Of a stretch of DNA of 64,000 nt, positions 10,425 to 18,665 are shown in pieces. The DNA comes from Bacillota bacterium (GTDB lineage Bacteria > Bacillota > Clostridia > Peptostreptococcales > Acidaminobacteraceae). Below the pieces are notes generated by a model that saw only the letters and a list, made by a program, of their open reading frames with translations, had not been told where the DNA came from and did no database searches. The DNA lies in the NCBI GenBank assembly GCA_020161295.1, contig JAIUOA010000009.1, positions 1 through 64,000 of the forward strand. The letters run 5' to 3'. How positions within the stretch are numbered: position 1 is the stretch's first letter; every line of letters starts with the position of its first letter. The translations under genes were made by a program, and so were the position numbers.

Positions 10425-11528
10425 TTATTTTTTGTATTGTTTTTGGTAGAAACGCTTGCTGATCACCGTTGCTGGGAACACGTTTTTACGCACTTGTACG
10501 CCGAGCTCAGATCCCATTTCGCCATATGCGGAATCCACTAAAGCCAGCGCGATATTTTTCTTGAGGGTTGGTGAGAAATAACCAGTGGTGATCACGCCGA
10601 TAACCTTATCGCCAGCAAGCACTTCATAGCCTTGTCTAGGAATACCTTTCACCATTTCCAGACCGATGGTTTTTCTAGGAAGACCATTTGCCTTTTGAGC
10701 CACTAACGCATCTTTTCCGATGAAGTTCGGCTTATCGAGCTTCACGAAGAAACCGAGTCCCGCTTCAAGTGGTGTGATGTTTTGATCGATTTCGTGACCA
10801 TAAAGTGGTAACGTCGCTTCGAATCTAAGGGTGTCGCGGCATCCAAGTCCAGTTGGCTTAAGACCTAAATCCTTGCCCACTTCGAGGAGCTTTCTCCAGA
10901 TTTTTGCAATGTCCGCATGTGGCGCATAGATTTCGAATCCATCTTCGCCAGTATAGCCCGTTCTAGAAACCAAGCACTTAACGCCTTCGATCATCACATT
11001 ACGGTTGCAGTAGAAGAACTTGATGGTGCTCAGATCCACATCGGCGATCTTTTGTAAAATCTCTTGTGCCAATGGTCCCTGCAGCGCAATTTCAGAAACG
11101 CGGTCAGAGAGGTTCTCCAGTGTAAGGTCATAGCCTTTTGACTGCTCCTGCATCCACGCAAAATCCTTCTCCACATTACTCGCATTGATAACGAGGTAGA
11201 AATGCTCAGCACCAAACTTATAGACGAGCAAATCATCCACGACACCACCGTGCTCATAGCACATCATGGCATAGAGAATTTGGTTGTCTTCTAATGTGCT
11301 GACATCGTTTGTGACGAGATTTTGAACAAATGCAAAAGCATCCTTACCGATGACTTCAACTTCTCCCATGTGAGAGACGTCGAACATACCCGCAGCATTT
11401 CTTACTGCTTCGTGCTCTTCGATAATGCCTTCATACTGTACCGGTAAAGCCCATCCTGCAAAATCGATGATTTTGCCGCCTGCCGCGACATGTTCATCAT
11501 AGAGTGCAGTCTTTTTAACTGAATCCAT
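10425..11528 (-). CDS. gcvT: Aminomethyltransferase (T-protein)
   Basis: 367 residues, full length. It transfers the methylene group from aminomethyl-lipoyl-GcvH to THF, releasing ammonia. The family is shown by LYDEHVAAGGKIIDFAGWALPVQYEG at the N-terminus, the conserved Asp in NLVTNDVS and the folate-site region YTGEDGFEIY. It is the first gene of the operon, with ATG preceded by GAGGAGG. The glycine riboswitch and its terminator lie directly upstream, so the operon should be expressed when glycine is plentiful. Confidence 0.98.
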   Translation of the reverse strand: MDSVKKTALYDEHVAAGGKIIDFAGWALPVQYEGIIEEHEAVRNAAGMFDVSHMGEVEVIGKDAFAFVQNLVTNDVSTLEDNQILYAMMCYEHGGVVDDLLVYKFGAEHFYLVINASNVEKDFAWMQEQSKGYDLTLENLSDRVSEIALQGPLAQEILQKIADVDLSTIKFFYCNRNVMIEGVKCLVSRTGYTGEDGFEIYAPHADIAKIWRKLLEVGKDLGLKPTGLGCRDTLRFEATLPLYGHEIDQNITPLEAGLGFFVKLDKPNFIGKDALVAQKANGLPRKTIGLEMVKGIPRQGYEVLAGDKVIGVITTGYFSPTLKKNIALALVDSAYGEMGSELGVQVRKNVFPATVISKRFYQKQYKK

Positions 11529-11573
11529 AACGCAACCTCCTCAAATTTATACTTTGGTTCCCGCCCAGGAAAT

Positions 11574-11626
11574 GAAAAAAGAGGTATACAATGGTATAGC
11601 AATGCTAGCCGCCATTATATACCTCT
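11574..11626 (-). terminator. Riboswitch-controlled terminator before gcvT
   Basis: On the minus strand GAGGTATATAATGG pairs with CCATTGTATACCTC and is followed by TTTTTTC. The 5' arm shares its AGAG with the closing stem of the second glycine aptamer, so aptamer folding and terminator folding should exclude each other, as in known glycine riboswitches that turn genes on when glycine binds. Confidence 0.85.
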
Positions 11627-11831
11627 GTATCTTTACCTGAGAGTTTCTCGTAAAGCCGTTCACATGATGCTCTACACTTACGCCTTCGGTGCCTACTTAA
11701 AGGGCTCTCCAGAGTTCCATCAGATGATACTACTTTTGCCTGAGAGATTCTAAATCTGTCGGCAAACAGGTTTATTGCTCCTTCGGCTCTTCAAAATTCT
11801 CAAAAATCAAGAAGAATCTCGCATCATCGTC
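11621..11831 (-). ncRNA. Tandem glycine riboswitch
   Basis: Two consecutive glycine aptamers are visible on the minus strand. Aptamer 1 has GAAGAGCCGAAGGAGCAA and CTCTCAGGCAAAAG; aptamer 2 has CTCTGGAGAG, CACCGAAGGCGTAAG and AACTCTCAGGTAAAG. The GATGATGC/GTAGTATCATC ends can close aptamer 1 and CTCT/AGAG aptamer 2. These are the conserved elements of the gcvT-type riboswitch, here placed directly before gcvT. The two-aptamer form, 3' terminator and gene context fit glycine-induced antitermination. Confidence 0.95.
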
Positions 11832-11881
11832 ATTTGGGTCTTTATTCAGTTGGGACGGGAAATCTCCCCGCCGTCTTCTTC

Positions 11882-11910
11882 ATTTTATGCGAAACGCAAG
11901 GGATTTTCAA
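11882..11910 (-). promoter_or_regulatory. gcvTp: Promoter of the glycine cleavage operon
   Basis: TTGAAA (11905-11910) and TAAAAT (11882-11887) on the minus strand are separated by exactly 17 bp. Transcription would start near 11875, giving a roughly 350-nt leader that contains the riboswitch. No terminator of the upstream peptidase gene is evident, so some read-through is possible. Confidence 0.75.
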
Positions 11911-11972
11911 CTCATTTTTATGCGAAGCTTATGATATATTTTTAGCAATTCAAAAATATCCATCTCATTCGC

Positions 11973-13667
11973 TTATAACTTCGTATCGTCGATTTTTGCC
12001 AGTGCTTTCTGAAGCACAGGCACCACCTTTTGGATGGACCCCTTTTCAAATGGACTATCGAGTCCCGCCACCTTTAAGAGGCCAGTAAATGGAAGGCTTC
12101 CGCCTTTATTACAGAGCTGTAGGTAGCTGGTCCATGCACTTTCCCTATTCTCTTCTGATTTTAAATAGAAATGGAAGGCACATACTTGAGCCAGTGTATA
12201 ATCGATGTAGTAAAAAGGATCATTGAAGATATGGCCTTGTCTGAACCAGTAGCCACCTCTTTCAAGGAAATCGTTATTTTCGTAAACCTTATAAGGCTGA
12301 TACTTCATCTCAAGTGAACGCCATTTTGCTTTTCGCTCGCCCGGTGTCACTTCAGGATTTTCATAGACCCAGTGCTGGAATTCATCCACGAGCACCCCGT
12401 ATGGGATAAACAAAAGCGCTTCACTGATGTGGTTGAACATGTACTTCTCTACATCTTCCTTAAAGAAATTCTTCATCCATGGATAGGTGAGAAACTCCAT
12501 ACTCATGGAGTGAATTTCACAGGCTTCAAGCGTTGGGAACTGATACTCTGGAAGCTCATAATCACGGCTTTGGAAGCACTGGAAGGCATGACCCGCTTCA
12601 TGTGTGAGCACGTCGATATCGCCTGAAGTGCCATTGAAGTTTGAGAAGATGAACGGCGAACGGTAATCGCTGATATAAGTGCAGTATCCACCACCCGCTT
12701 TGCCTTTTTTCGCTTCGAGGTCCATCAGTTCATTATCCAGCATAAAATTGATGAACTCGCCTGTCTCCTTCGAAAGGGCTTCATACATGTGCTTACCGTT
12801 TTCGAGGATCCATTTCGCATCCCCTTTCGGCGTGGCGTTACCACTGGTAAATGCGATTTGCTCATCAAAGTATTTTAATTCGTCTACACCGAGTCGAACG
12901 GCCTGGCGTTTTCTCAGCTCTAAGGTCAGTGGTACCAAATCCTCTAAAACCTGCTCGCGGTAAGTGGCCACCATTTGGTCGTCGTAATCGGTTCTGGTAA
13001 GTCTCATATAGCCTAACTTAATGAAGTTCTCATATCCAAGCTTTTTAGCGATTCTATGACGCACCTGTACGAGCTCGTGATAAAGCTCATCAAAAGCCGA
13101 TTCGTTCTCTTCAAAGAATTTCGTCGCCGCTTCCTGTGCCGCTTTTCTCACTTCTCTGTCAGTTGATTCATAAAACGGCACCATTTGTGCGAGGTTACGC
13201 TCTTCGCCCATAAATGGAATTTTAGCCGATGTACGCAGCTTTGTGTATTTTGAACTGAGAATATTCTCTTCTTTTAAATCTTCCATGATCTCCGGTGCGA
13301 ACGTCTTCAGCTTTACATCGATGATGTTGAAGATGTGGTCCCCAAACTCCGCTCTTAAAGCATCCTTGAACTTAGACGCATTCATGGCGCGGTAGTATCC
13401 GTCCACCATTTCCGTATACTGCGGCATGGCTTCGTCGATGAAGTTGTTTTCAGCATCGTAAAACGCATCCTCCGTATTGATGGTGTGTCTGACTTGCACC
13501 AGCACCGCCATGGACTCCACATTGTTTCTTATTTTATTGATTTCATGAATCACTTCTATTTGCTTTTCAGCCGTTTCAGCGGCATTAAACGCTTCGATTA
13601 ACGCGCTAAAGGTCGCCTTCAGCTTCGCCATATCCGGTCTTTCATAAACATATTCGCTAAATCTCAT
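11973..13667 (-). CDS. M3 family oligoendopeptidase (PepF-like)
   Basis: 564 residues from an ATG at 13667 after CGGAGGTTCTC; the longer frame to 13715 is not supported. It is a cytoplasmic zinc metallopeptidase of family M3 that cuts short peptides. The zinc motif HEAGH is at 356-360 and the third ligand is the Glu in PTLEACEIHSMSMEF (about 384). Length and the FFEENESAFDELYHELVQVR segment fit the COG1164 oligoendopeptidase F group. The gene precedes the gcv promoter but has its own context; peptide breakdown fits an amino-acid-fermenting lifestyle. The exact subfamily is less certain than the peptidase call. Confidence 0.92.
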   Translation of the reverse strand: MRFSEYVYERPDMAKLKATFSALIEAFNAAETAEKQIEVIHEINKIRNNVESMAVLVQVRHTINTEDAFYDAENNFIDEAMPQYTEMVDGYYRAMNASKFKDALRAEFGDHIFNIIDVKLKTFAPEIMEDLKEENILSSKYTKLRTSAKIPFMGEERNLAQMVPFYESTDREVRKAAQEAATKFFEENESAFDELYHELVQVRHRIAKKLGYENFIKLGYMRLTRTDYDDQMVATYREQVLEDLVPLTLELRKRQAVRLGVDELKYFDEQIAFTSGNATPKGDAKWILENGKHMYEALSKETGEFINFMLDNELMDLEAKKGKAGGGYCTYISDYRSPFIFSNFNGTSGDIDVLTHEAGHAFQCFQSRDYELPEYQFPTLEACEIHSMSMEFLTYPWMKNFFKEDVEKYMFNHISEALLFIPYGVLVDEFQHWVYENPEVTPGERKAKWRSLEMKYQPYKVYENNDFLERGGYWFRQGHIFNDPFYYIDYTLAQVCAFHFYLKSEENRESAWTSYLQLCNKGGSLPFTGLLKVAGLDSPFEKGSIQKVVPVLQKALAKIDDTKL

Positions 13668-13731
13668 GAGAACCTCCGTTTTAGGTTGATTACTTTGATG
13701 GCTATCGAACTTCAATTCTAGTGTAACACAA

Positions 13732-13770
13732 TAAAAAGAGAACGTAAAATTTTTTTTATACGTTCTCTCA
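13732..13770 (-). terminator. Terminator after lipoprotein gene
   Basis: AGAGAACGTA and TACGTTCTCT form a 10-bp stem around an A/T-rich loop, followed on the minus strand by TTTTTATT. It lies 45 bp past the lipoprotein stop at 13816. Confidence 0.75.
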
Positions 13771-13815
13771 TTTATAAACTATTTACATATTTGATTCAAA
13801 TGTGACCTTTTGTAC

Positions 13816-14544
13816 TTATGGCGTTGTAGGCGTCTCGATGATTTGAGCACCCTCTGGTAAAGTCATCTCTTTTTCGAAAGTCCCGCCAATGGTGAGGTCT
13901 TTAAATAGGTATTCGTAAGTTGGCTGACCATCTGTTTCGATGCGCATCTTAATGATGAGCCCTTCTTCCTTCCAGACGTAATATGTGGATTTCACGTTTC
14001 CAGCCGTTCCCTCGAAAACATAGCAGTCCTTTCCATCCACTTCCTCAGAGCCCTTAGTCTTCATGCTATTTAAAACGCCGTCCTCAATCTCGCCAGCAAA
14101 TAAAAACGGTGATTCCCATTCTGTACTGACCGTATCCAGAGGCACCTTCATGAGGATGTTCCCTTCTGGCATATAAAGGTAGCCTTCGCCTTTATCATAA
14201 TCAAGATAGATGATTTGCCCTTCTTCAATGGCTTCGAACTTGATTTTTTTCTCTGCTACCCAAAGCTTGAAGCCGCCCAGGCGCGTATCGTCCTGCGTCA
14301 TCACATATTCATAGTAGTAATTATCAATTACTCGATCGCTTACAATGGCTTCATTTGCAAACACATCATCACTCTCTGCTGTCGTTTCCTCAGTCGCTTC
14401 TGTCACTTCAGCCGTTTCAGTTGCCACTACCACAGGAACGCCGGTCGTTTCAGTCGTTTCAGTCGTCTCTTCACTTGATCCACAGGCGGTCAGCACCATG
14501 GCAAAAGCGAGTAAAATTATCCCAAAAACAGTTAATTTTTTCAT
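13816..14544 (-). CDS. Putative lipoprotein, LolA/outer-lipoprotein-like fold possible
   Basis: 242 residues from an ATG at 14544 after AGGAGGTTTTCAA. Residues 1-20 are a lipoprotein signal with lipobox LTAC (Cys21), so the mature protein should be anchored outside the membrane. Residues 22-55 are low complexity, made of Thr/Glu/Val repeats (TTETTE), acting as a flexible linker. The rest (YYYEYVMTQDDTRLGGFKLWVAEKKIKFE, EGYLYMPEGNILMKV, YVFEGTAGNVKSTYYVWKEEGLIIKM) reads as a beta-sheet protein like DUF4412/LolA-type lipid-binding folds; that last point is only a guess. It is followed by its own terminator. Ligand unknown. Confidence 0.8.
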   Translation of the reverse strand: MKKLTVFGIILLAFAMVLTACGSSEETTETTETTGVPVVVATETAEVTEATEETTAESDDVFANEAIVSDRVIDNYYYEYVMTQDDTRLGGFKLWVAEKKIKFEAIEEGQIIYLDYDKGEGYLYMPEGNILMKVPLDTVSTEWESPFLFAGEIEDGVLNSMKTKGSEEVDGKDCYVFEGTAGNVKSTYYVWKEEGLIIKMRIETDGQPTYEYLFKDLTIGGTFEKEMTLPEGAQIIETPTTP

Positions 14545-14586
14545 TTGAAAACCTCCTTCTCCAGGCATGTTATACCCAAAAAGTGA

Positions 14587-14621
14587 AGCCCGCAACCACT
14601 GAAAATCAGTAATTACGGGCT
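14587..14621 (-). terminator. Terminator of tRNA-Leu
   Basis: GCCCGTAATTAC and GTGGTTGCGGGC pair imperfectly 3' of the tRNA on the minus strand, followed by TTCACTTTTTGGG. Confidence 0.65.
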
Positions 14622-14623
14622 TA

Positions 14624-14710
14624 TGGTGCAGATAACAGGATTCGAACCTGCATGAAGTTGCCCTCACTAGGACCTGAACCTAGCGTGTCTGCCAATTCCA
14701 CCATATCTGC
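14624..14710 (-). tRNA. tRNA-Leu (anticodon CAG)
   Basis: An 87-nt cloverleaf on the minus strand with 7-bp acceptor GCAGATA/TATCTGC, discriminator A and encoded CCA. The anticodon stem CTAGG/CCTAG holds the loop TTCAGGT, giving anticodon CAG (14674-14676), which reads CUG. A long variable arm (TGAGGGCAACTTCA) marks a class II tRNA, and the T-arm has GGTTCGAATCC. It stands alone between two lipoprotein genes. Confidence 0.95.
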
Positions 14711-14724
14711 GCGTCACATAGACT

Positions 14725-14752
14725 ATTATAGCAAAATATCGCGCAGATACAA
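14725..14752 (-). promoter_or_regulatory. Promoter of tRNA-Leu
   Basis: TTGTAT (14747-14752) and TATAAT (14725-14730) with a 16-bp spacer lie on the minus strand; the start point would be about 8-10 bp before the mature tRNA 5' end. Confidence 0.65.
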
Positions 14753-14773
14753 GTGAAAATTCATATTACCCTA

Positions 14774-15727
14774 CTATTCAGCAATCAAATGTTCATTAAT
14801 GAAAGCTTCCACTTTAGGCGTCTTCTTGAAGCCTTCTGATTCCAGTGTGGCCAGATAGTCCGACATCAGCGATTTAAACGGCGAATCATCACCCTTGGTC
14901 ACATAGGCAATCAGAGCCGCCTTAGCTTCTGGCGTCATCTCACCGGAATCCCGATCATACATGGGCGTGTTGATAGAACCCACAAGTACTAGATTTTGAT
15001 AATGGGTGACTGAGGACACCACGCGCTCTTTAAATCGCGTCTCAGGATACTTTTCCACAAACAGATTATAAAGGGCCGCTCTGGTGAACACCTCATCCCA
15101 GCTCACCGCCAGTCCGCCGTCTCTTTGCACAGGAAAATCCGATTCTTTCATAAGAATACCGTAATATTCTTTTACCTCATCCGAAGCAGACTTCAAAAGA
15201 GGCTCGAAAAAACGATAATTAACCACTGGAAAAATAGTTCCTTCCACCTGCTCAAGCTTTAATCCGATGGGTTCCAGCTTACTCAGGAGCTTCTTAACAT
15301 CCGCTTCACTCACATCGATCTTATTAAGCTCATCCATTGAATAGGACAGCAGCTTTTCCTGAATATTCCCTTCGAAAAATTCGTCCTGATATTTGGAGAG
15401 TAACGCCATCTGAGCCTTTTCATAGAGGACGATCATCTCATCAGTGACCTGCGTGCTCAAACTGTCTTGGTTTTTCTTAAGGTATTCCGCCAGTGGTTCC
15501 AATGCTTTAGGCGCATTCTTAGTCATGGTTTCGAAACCTGATAGAATCAGCTTTTCAGCAACCGAAATTTCTTCTTCCGTCACACCCTCAGTTGATGAAG
15601 TTGATGTTCCCTCATCGTCGCGTGGATTTAATACTGAATTTGTCGAGCAGCTCGCTAAAATAAGCACGCCAAGTAGAAGCAAACTCATATAAAGCATACG
15701 TTTCTTTTGTGTACTATCGTTTACCAT
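14774..15727 (-). CDS. Putative lipoprotein of unknown function
   Basis: 317 residues from an ATG at 15727, 8 nt after AAGGAG; an in-frame ATG at 15736 is too close to that site. The N-terminus is a lipoprotein signal (MVNDSTQKKR, hydrophobic stretch, lipobox LASC, Cys27). A Ser/Thr-rich linker follows (to about 50). The rest is mainly helical and charged, without a motif I recognise. It is transcribed divergently from the tetR-type gene and may be linked to the exporter beyond, but nothing in the sequence shows that. Confidence 0.8.
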   Translation of the reverse strand: MVNDSTQKKRMLYMSLLLLGVLILASCSTNSVLNPRDDEGTSTSSTEGVTEEEISVAEKLILSGFETMTKNAPKALEPLAEYLKKNQDSLSTQVTDEMIVLYEKAQMALLSKYQDEFFEGNIQEKLLSYSMDELNKIDVSEADVKKLLSKLEPIGLKLEQVEGTIFPVVNYRFFEPLLKSASDEVKEYYGILMKESDFPVQRDGGLAVSWDEVFTRAALYNLFVEKYPETRFKERVVSSVTHYQNLVLVGSINTPMYDRDSGEMTPEAKAALIAYVTKGDDSPFKSLMSDYLATLESEGFKKTPKVEAFINEHLIAE

Positions 15728-15780
15728 AACATCCACTCCTTGGCTTAATTTTGATCGTTTGAAGGCCGATCAATGAGAGG

Positions 15781-15803
15781 AAAATGCATAAACCATGCAT
15801 TTT
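15781..15803. promoter_or_regulatory. Perfect inverted repeat in the divergent lipoprotein/tetR region
   Basis: AAAATGCA and TGCATTTT form perfect 8-bp arms around a 7-bp centre, 53 bp before the lipoprotein start. It may be an operator or an mRNA 5' hairpin; no regulator can be assigned. Confidence 0.4.
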
Positions 15804-15875
15804 CTTAGTATACTTACCCTAAGCCAATAGGGAATAACATTAAGACGAAATTACGAACGATTTAGTTCCATGGAG

Positions 15876-15904
15876 TTGTATGAAACTCAGAGGCTTGTTA
15901 TAAT
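15876..15904 (+). promoter_or_regulatory. Promoter of the TetR regulator gene
   Basis: TTGTAT (15876-15881) and TATAAT (15899-15904) with a 17-bp spacer lie 37 bp before the ATG. Confidence 0.7.
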
Positions 15905-15913
15905 AAGGATACG

Positions 15914-15925
15914 AAGCGATCGCTT
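15914..15925. promoter_or_regulatory. Candidate operator before tetR-type gene
   Basis: AAGCGATCGCTT is a perfect 12-bp palindrome between the -10 box and the ribosome binding site, where a repressor would block the start of transcription. Autoregulation is an inference. Confidence 0.4.
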
Positions 15926-15940
15926 TATAAGGAGCACACT

Positions 15941-16558
15941 ATGCCGAAAGACACTTTCTTTAACTTGCCTGAGGAAAAACGCGAGAAAATTATGGAAGCT
16001 GCGCTATCAGAATTCGAGACGTACGCCTATGATCAAGCCAGCGTCAACCGTATCGTTCAAAATGCCGATATTTCCAAAGGCAGCTTCTATCAGTATTTCG
16101 AAGATAAAAAAGACCTTTATAAATACCTCCTTAACCTCATTGTTCAGGAGAAATTAAAATACATCACGCCCTCCATGATGAAGCCCTTTGAACACGGTTT
16201 TTTCGAAGTAATCCACGACATGAATGCCATGGGACTTGAATTCGCAAAAAACAATCCGCGATATCTTAAAATCGGAAACCTTCTATTAAAAGATAATAGT
16301 AGCCCCATATTTGCTGAAGTGATGCAGGATAACCAAGCTGCGGCCTTTCAAGCCTATGAGATGCTTTTGAAGCGCGGCATCGAATCAGGAGAAATTCGAG
16401 AGGATGTCGATGTTAAATTCGTGGCACGCATCATGTTCAAACTTAGCAGCGAGCTACTCGTGGATGAGCTTGATTACGAATCCGAGCAACTACCAGAAAC
16501 CTCCATAAAGGTCCTTGACCGTTTCATGAATTTTATCATGTATGGTATAAAAAAATAA
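15941..16558 (+). CDS. TetR/AcrR family transcriptional regulator
   Basis: 205 residues, ATG after AAGGAGCACACT. The N-terminal 60 residues are a typical TetR DNA-binding domain (EKREKIMEAALSEFETYAYDQASVNRIV and ISKGSFYQYFEDKKDLYKYL). The C-terminal part is the variable ligand-binding and dimer domain. It is followed by a terminator and, 150 bp further, by an ABC-2 exporter operon in the same direction with dyad sites at its promoter. The usual role in such a layout is a drug- or lipid-responsive repressor of the exporter; the ligand is unknown. Confidence 0.92.
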   Translation: MPKDTFFNLPEEKREKIMEAALSEFETYAYDQASVNRIVQNADISKGSFYQYFEDKKDLYKYLLNLIVQEKLKYITPSMMKPFEHGFFEVIHDMNAMGLEFAKNNPRYLKIGNLLLKDNSSPIFAEVMQDNQAAAFQAYEMLLKRGIESGEIREDVDVKFVARIMFKLSSELLVDELDYESEQLPETSIKVLDRFMNFIMYGIKK

Positions 16559-16567
16559 AATGGTTCG

Positions 16568-16618
16568 GTACCCCCAAAACGTCTCAACCTATTTTGAGCC
16601 TTCTGGGGGTTTAATTTT
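16568..16618 (+). terminator. Terminator after the TetR gene
   Basis: ACCCCCA and TGGGGGT close an inner stem (CTCAA/TTGAG), followed by TTAATTTTAT. Confidence 0.75.
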
Positions 16619-16704
16619 ATGAAGCGTTTATTTTATGAAACGTTTATTTTTATAAGGGTTTTATAAGTTAATACTTTTTTAATAGTATTTTTTCTGAATC
16701 CGGG

Positions 16705-16710
16705 TATAAT
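16705..16710 (+). promoter_or_regulatory. -10 box of the ABC exporter operon
   Basis: TATAAT at 16705-16710 lies 52 bp before the ATPase start and directly abuts the dyad repeats. No good -35 box stands 17 bp upstream, so the promoter may be weak. Confidence 0.5.
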
Positions 16711-16743
16711 ATGACTATAAGGTCATATGACTTCAGAGTCATA
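16711..16743. promoter_or_regulatory. Overlapping dyad operator candidates for the exporter operon
   Basis: ATGAC-N6-GTCAT (16711-16726) overlaps TATGACT-TCAG-AGTCATA (16726-16743). Together four ATGAC-type half sites in alternating direction cover the expected start of transcription. The downstream 7-4-7 dyad is perfect. The nearby TetR protein is the natural candidate to bind here. Confidence 0.6.
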
Positions 16744-16761
16744 AAATTTAGGAGGCAAATC

Positions 16762-17616
16762 ATGATCTCAGTAAAAAATCTTTATCACTCCTACACTCAT
16801 GATGATGTATACGCAGTCAACAATGTCAGCTTTGAGATCGCCAAAGGTGAAGTCTTCGGTTTCTTAGGGCCATCTGGCGCTGGAAAATCTACTACTCAGG
16901 GTGTTCTCACCGGTCTTCTCCCCTTACAAAAGGGCGAAGTGACTGTCGCTGGCTACGACATGCGCCGTCGCAACCGTCAAATGTTTAATAAAATTGGGGT
17001 GTCGTTTGAGCAATCCAATGTTTATAACAAACTGACGGCTCTTGAGAACTTGGAATTTTATAAAAAACTATTCGACGTAAAAACAGAAGACCCTATGAAG
17101 CTATTAGAAATCGCAGGCTTAAGTGAAGTCGCGAAGCACAAAGCAGGTACTTTTTCCAAAGGCATGAAGCATCGTCTGACGTTTGTCAGAAGCATGCTGA
17201 ACAACCCTGAGCTTTGGTTTTTAGATGAGCCAACCACTGGTCTCGATCCAGCCATAGGTCGCCAAATCATCGACATCGTTAAACAAAAAAAATCTGAAGG
17301 CACCACCGTATTTCTCACCACGCATAACATGAACGTCGCAGATGAACTCTGCGATCGCATCGCCTTCATCATCGATGGCGAAATCAAGCTAATCGACAGC
17401 CCGCGTAACCTAAAACTCCAGTTCGGTGAAAAACTCGTGGTGGTCGACCATATCGTAAACGGCATCACGAAACGCGAGCAGTTTTCGCTCATCGATCCAG
17501 CCGATATGGCGAGATTAAACACACTTATCAGCACGGGACAAATCGAAATGATGCATACGAAGGAAGCAACCCTGGAAGAAATCTTTATCAAGGTAACAGG
17601 GAGGGGGCTTGAATAG
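16762..17616 (+). CDS. ABC-2 type exporter, ATP-binding protein
   Basis: 284 residues from an ATG at 16762 after AGGAGGCAAATC; the frame opens earlier, within the operator. It powers the two permeases that follow. Walker A GPSGAGKST is at 36-44, the signature is FSKGMKHRL, and Walker B is LWFLDEPTTGLDP followed by the switch histidine in LTTHNM. The C-terminal 70 residues resemble those of multidrug/antibiotic exporter ATPases. The signature lacks the common LSGGQ and reads FSKGM, a known variant of the ABC-2 exporter group. Its stop overlaps the next gene's start region. Confidence 0.95.
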   Translation: MISVKNLYHSYTHDDVYAVNNVSFEIAKGEVFGFLGPSGAGKSTTQGVLTGLLPLQKGEVTVAGYDMRRRNRQMFNKIGVSFEQSNVYNKLTALENLEFYKKLFDVKTEDPMKLLEIAGLSEVAKHKAGTFSKGMKHRLTFVRSMLNNPELWFLDEPTTGLDPAIGRQIIDIVKQKKSEGTTVFLTTHNMNVADELCDRIAFIIDGEIKLIDSPRNLKLQFGEKLVVVDHIVNGITKREQFSLIDPADMARLNTLISTGQIEMMHTKEATLEEIFIKVTGRGLE

Positions 17617-17617
17617 T

Positions 17618-18655
17618 ATGAAGAAACTTTGGACGACTTTTATCAAAGACGTCAAGCTCTCCTATAGTGGCCTCTACTTCTACATCGAAATCGGAATGGC
17701 CGCGATTTTCTTAGCGGTCATGCTATTCGTCGTACCTGAGAACTTCGATAAGACGCAAACCTATTACGCCTTTATCGAAGTGGATGAAATTCGCGACGAA
17801 TTCGACGGGCGTGTATTTGAAAATGACGGAACGCGCGTTGAGCTGTTTGATGACAGGGAAGGATTGGAACAAGCGCTCTCAAAAAAACGCTCTGCAGTAG
17901 GGCTTCACGTCTACATGGAGGATTCGAAGCCTGTGGTGGAATTCGTATTACAGGGCTACGAAGGACCTGAGATGAAACAGATGCTGAAGCAGACGGTGGA
18001 AGGCGGACTTTTAGCCGAGCTACCGACCTATGAGGACCTAACCACAGTAACGGTTCTCGAACCGGGTACTGAACGGTTATCCGATCGCGTGAGCATGCTA
18101 CCCCCTTACTTGGTCATCAACGTGGCGTTTATGGGCCTCTTCGTCATCGCCGCTTATGTCTTCCTCGATAAGGAAGAAGGCGTGATCAAAGCCTTCGCTG
18201 TGACGCCCGTCAAGGTTTGGCATTATCTCGCCAGTAAAATCATGATCATGGCCGTCATGGGGCTTGTGACCTCTACTTTAGTCGTGGTCTCTCTGGTGGG
18301 CTTTAAAATCAACTACCTGCTGTTCTTCGGACTGATTTTGTCCTTTAACGTTTTCGGTTCGACCTTAGGCCTTTTAATCACGAGCTTCTTCGATAGCATG
18401 ACCAAGGCCATGGGAGCGTTATTCTTATCGATCTTCATCCTGGTATTCGCCGGTTTCTCCTATTTCATGCCATCGTTCTCACCAGTATGGATCAAGTTTT
18501 TACCCTCCTATCCCATGTTCTTTAGCTTTAGAGAGCTCTTTTTAGAAAATGGCGATACTGGTTTCATCATCCAAAATATTTTGCTCTTCCTCGGTCTAAG
18601 CGCGGTGTTGTTTGCATACACCAACCTCAGATTTAAGAAGACATTGACCGTATAG
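17618..18655 (+). CDS. ABC-2 type exporter permease 1
   Basis: 345 residues from the ATG at 17618; a TTG at 17609 (3 codons earlier, overlapping the ATPase end) is an alternative because GGGAGG lies only 4 nt before it and 13 nt before the ATG. One membrane segment near residues 20-42 is followed by an external domain of about 130 residues and then five segments, the classic ABC-2 layout. VFLDKEEGVIKAFAVTPV is the conserved cytoplasmic loop. It should form a heterodimer with the next gene product. Substrate unknown. Confidence 0.9.
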   Translation: MKKLWTTFIKDVKLSYSGLYFYIEIGMAAIFLAVMLFVVPENFDKTQTYYAFIEVDEIRDEFDGRVFENDGTRVELFDDREGLEQALSKKRSAVGLHVYMEDSKPVVEFVLQGYEGPEMKQMLKQTVEGGLLAELPTYEDLTTVTVLEPGTERLSDRVSMLPPYLVINVAFMGLFVIAAYVFLDKEEGVIKAFAVTPVKVWHYLASKIMIMAVMGLVTSTLVVVSLVGFKINYLLFFGLILSFNVFGSTLGLLITSFFDSMTKAMGALFLSIFILVFAGFSYFMPSFSPVWIKFLPSYPMFFSFRELFLENGDTGFIIQNILLFLGLSAVLFAYTNLRFKKTLTV

Positions 18656-18665
18656 GAGGTGCACG

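Noticed and set aside
11834..12088. 84-codon plus-strand frame near the gcv promoter
   Set aside because: It overlaps the riboswitch leader, promoter and peptidase gene end on the other strand, and has no ribosome site.
13816..14544. Thr/Glu-rich segment as a sign of a frameshift
   Set aside because: The frame stays open with normal codon use on both sides; low-complexity linkers after a lipobox are common.
17058..17591. 177-codon minus-strand frame
   Set aside because: Antisense to the ABC ATPase, which has all expected motifs.
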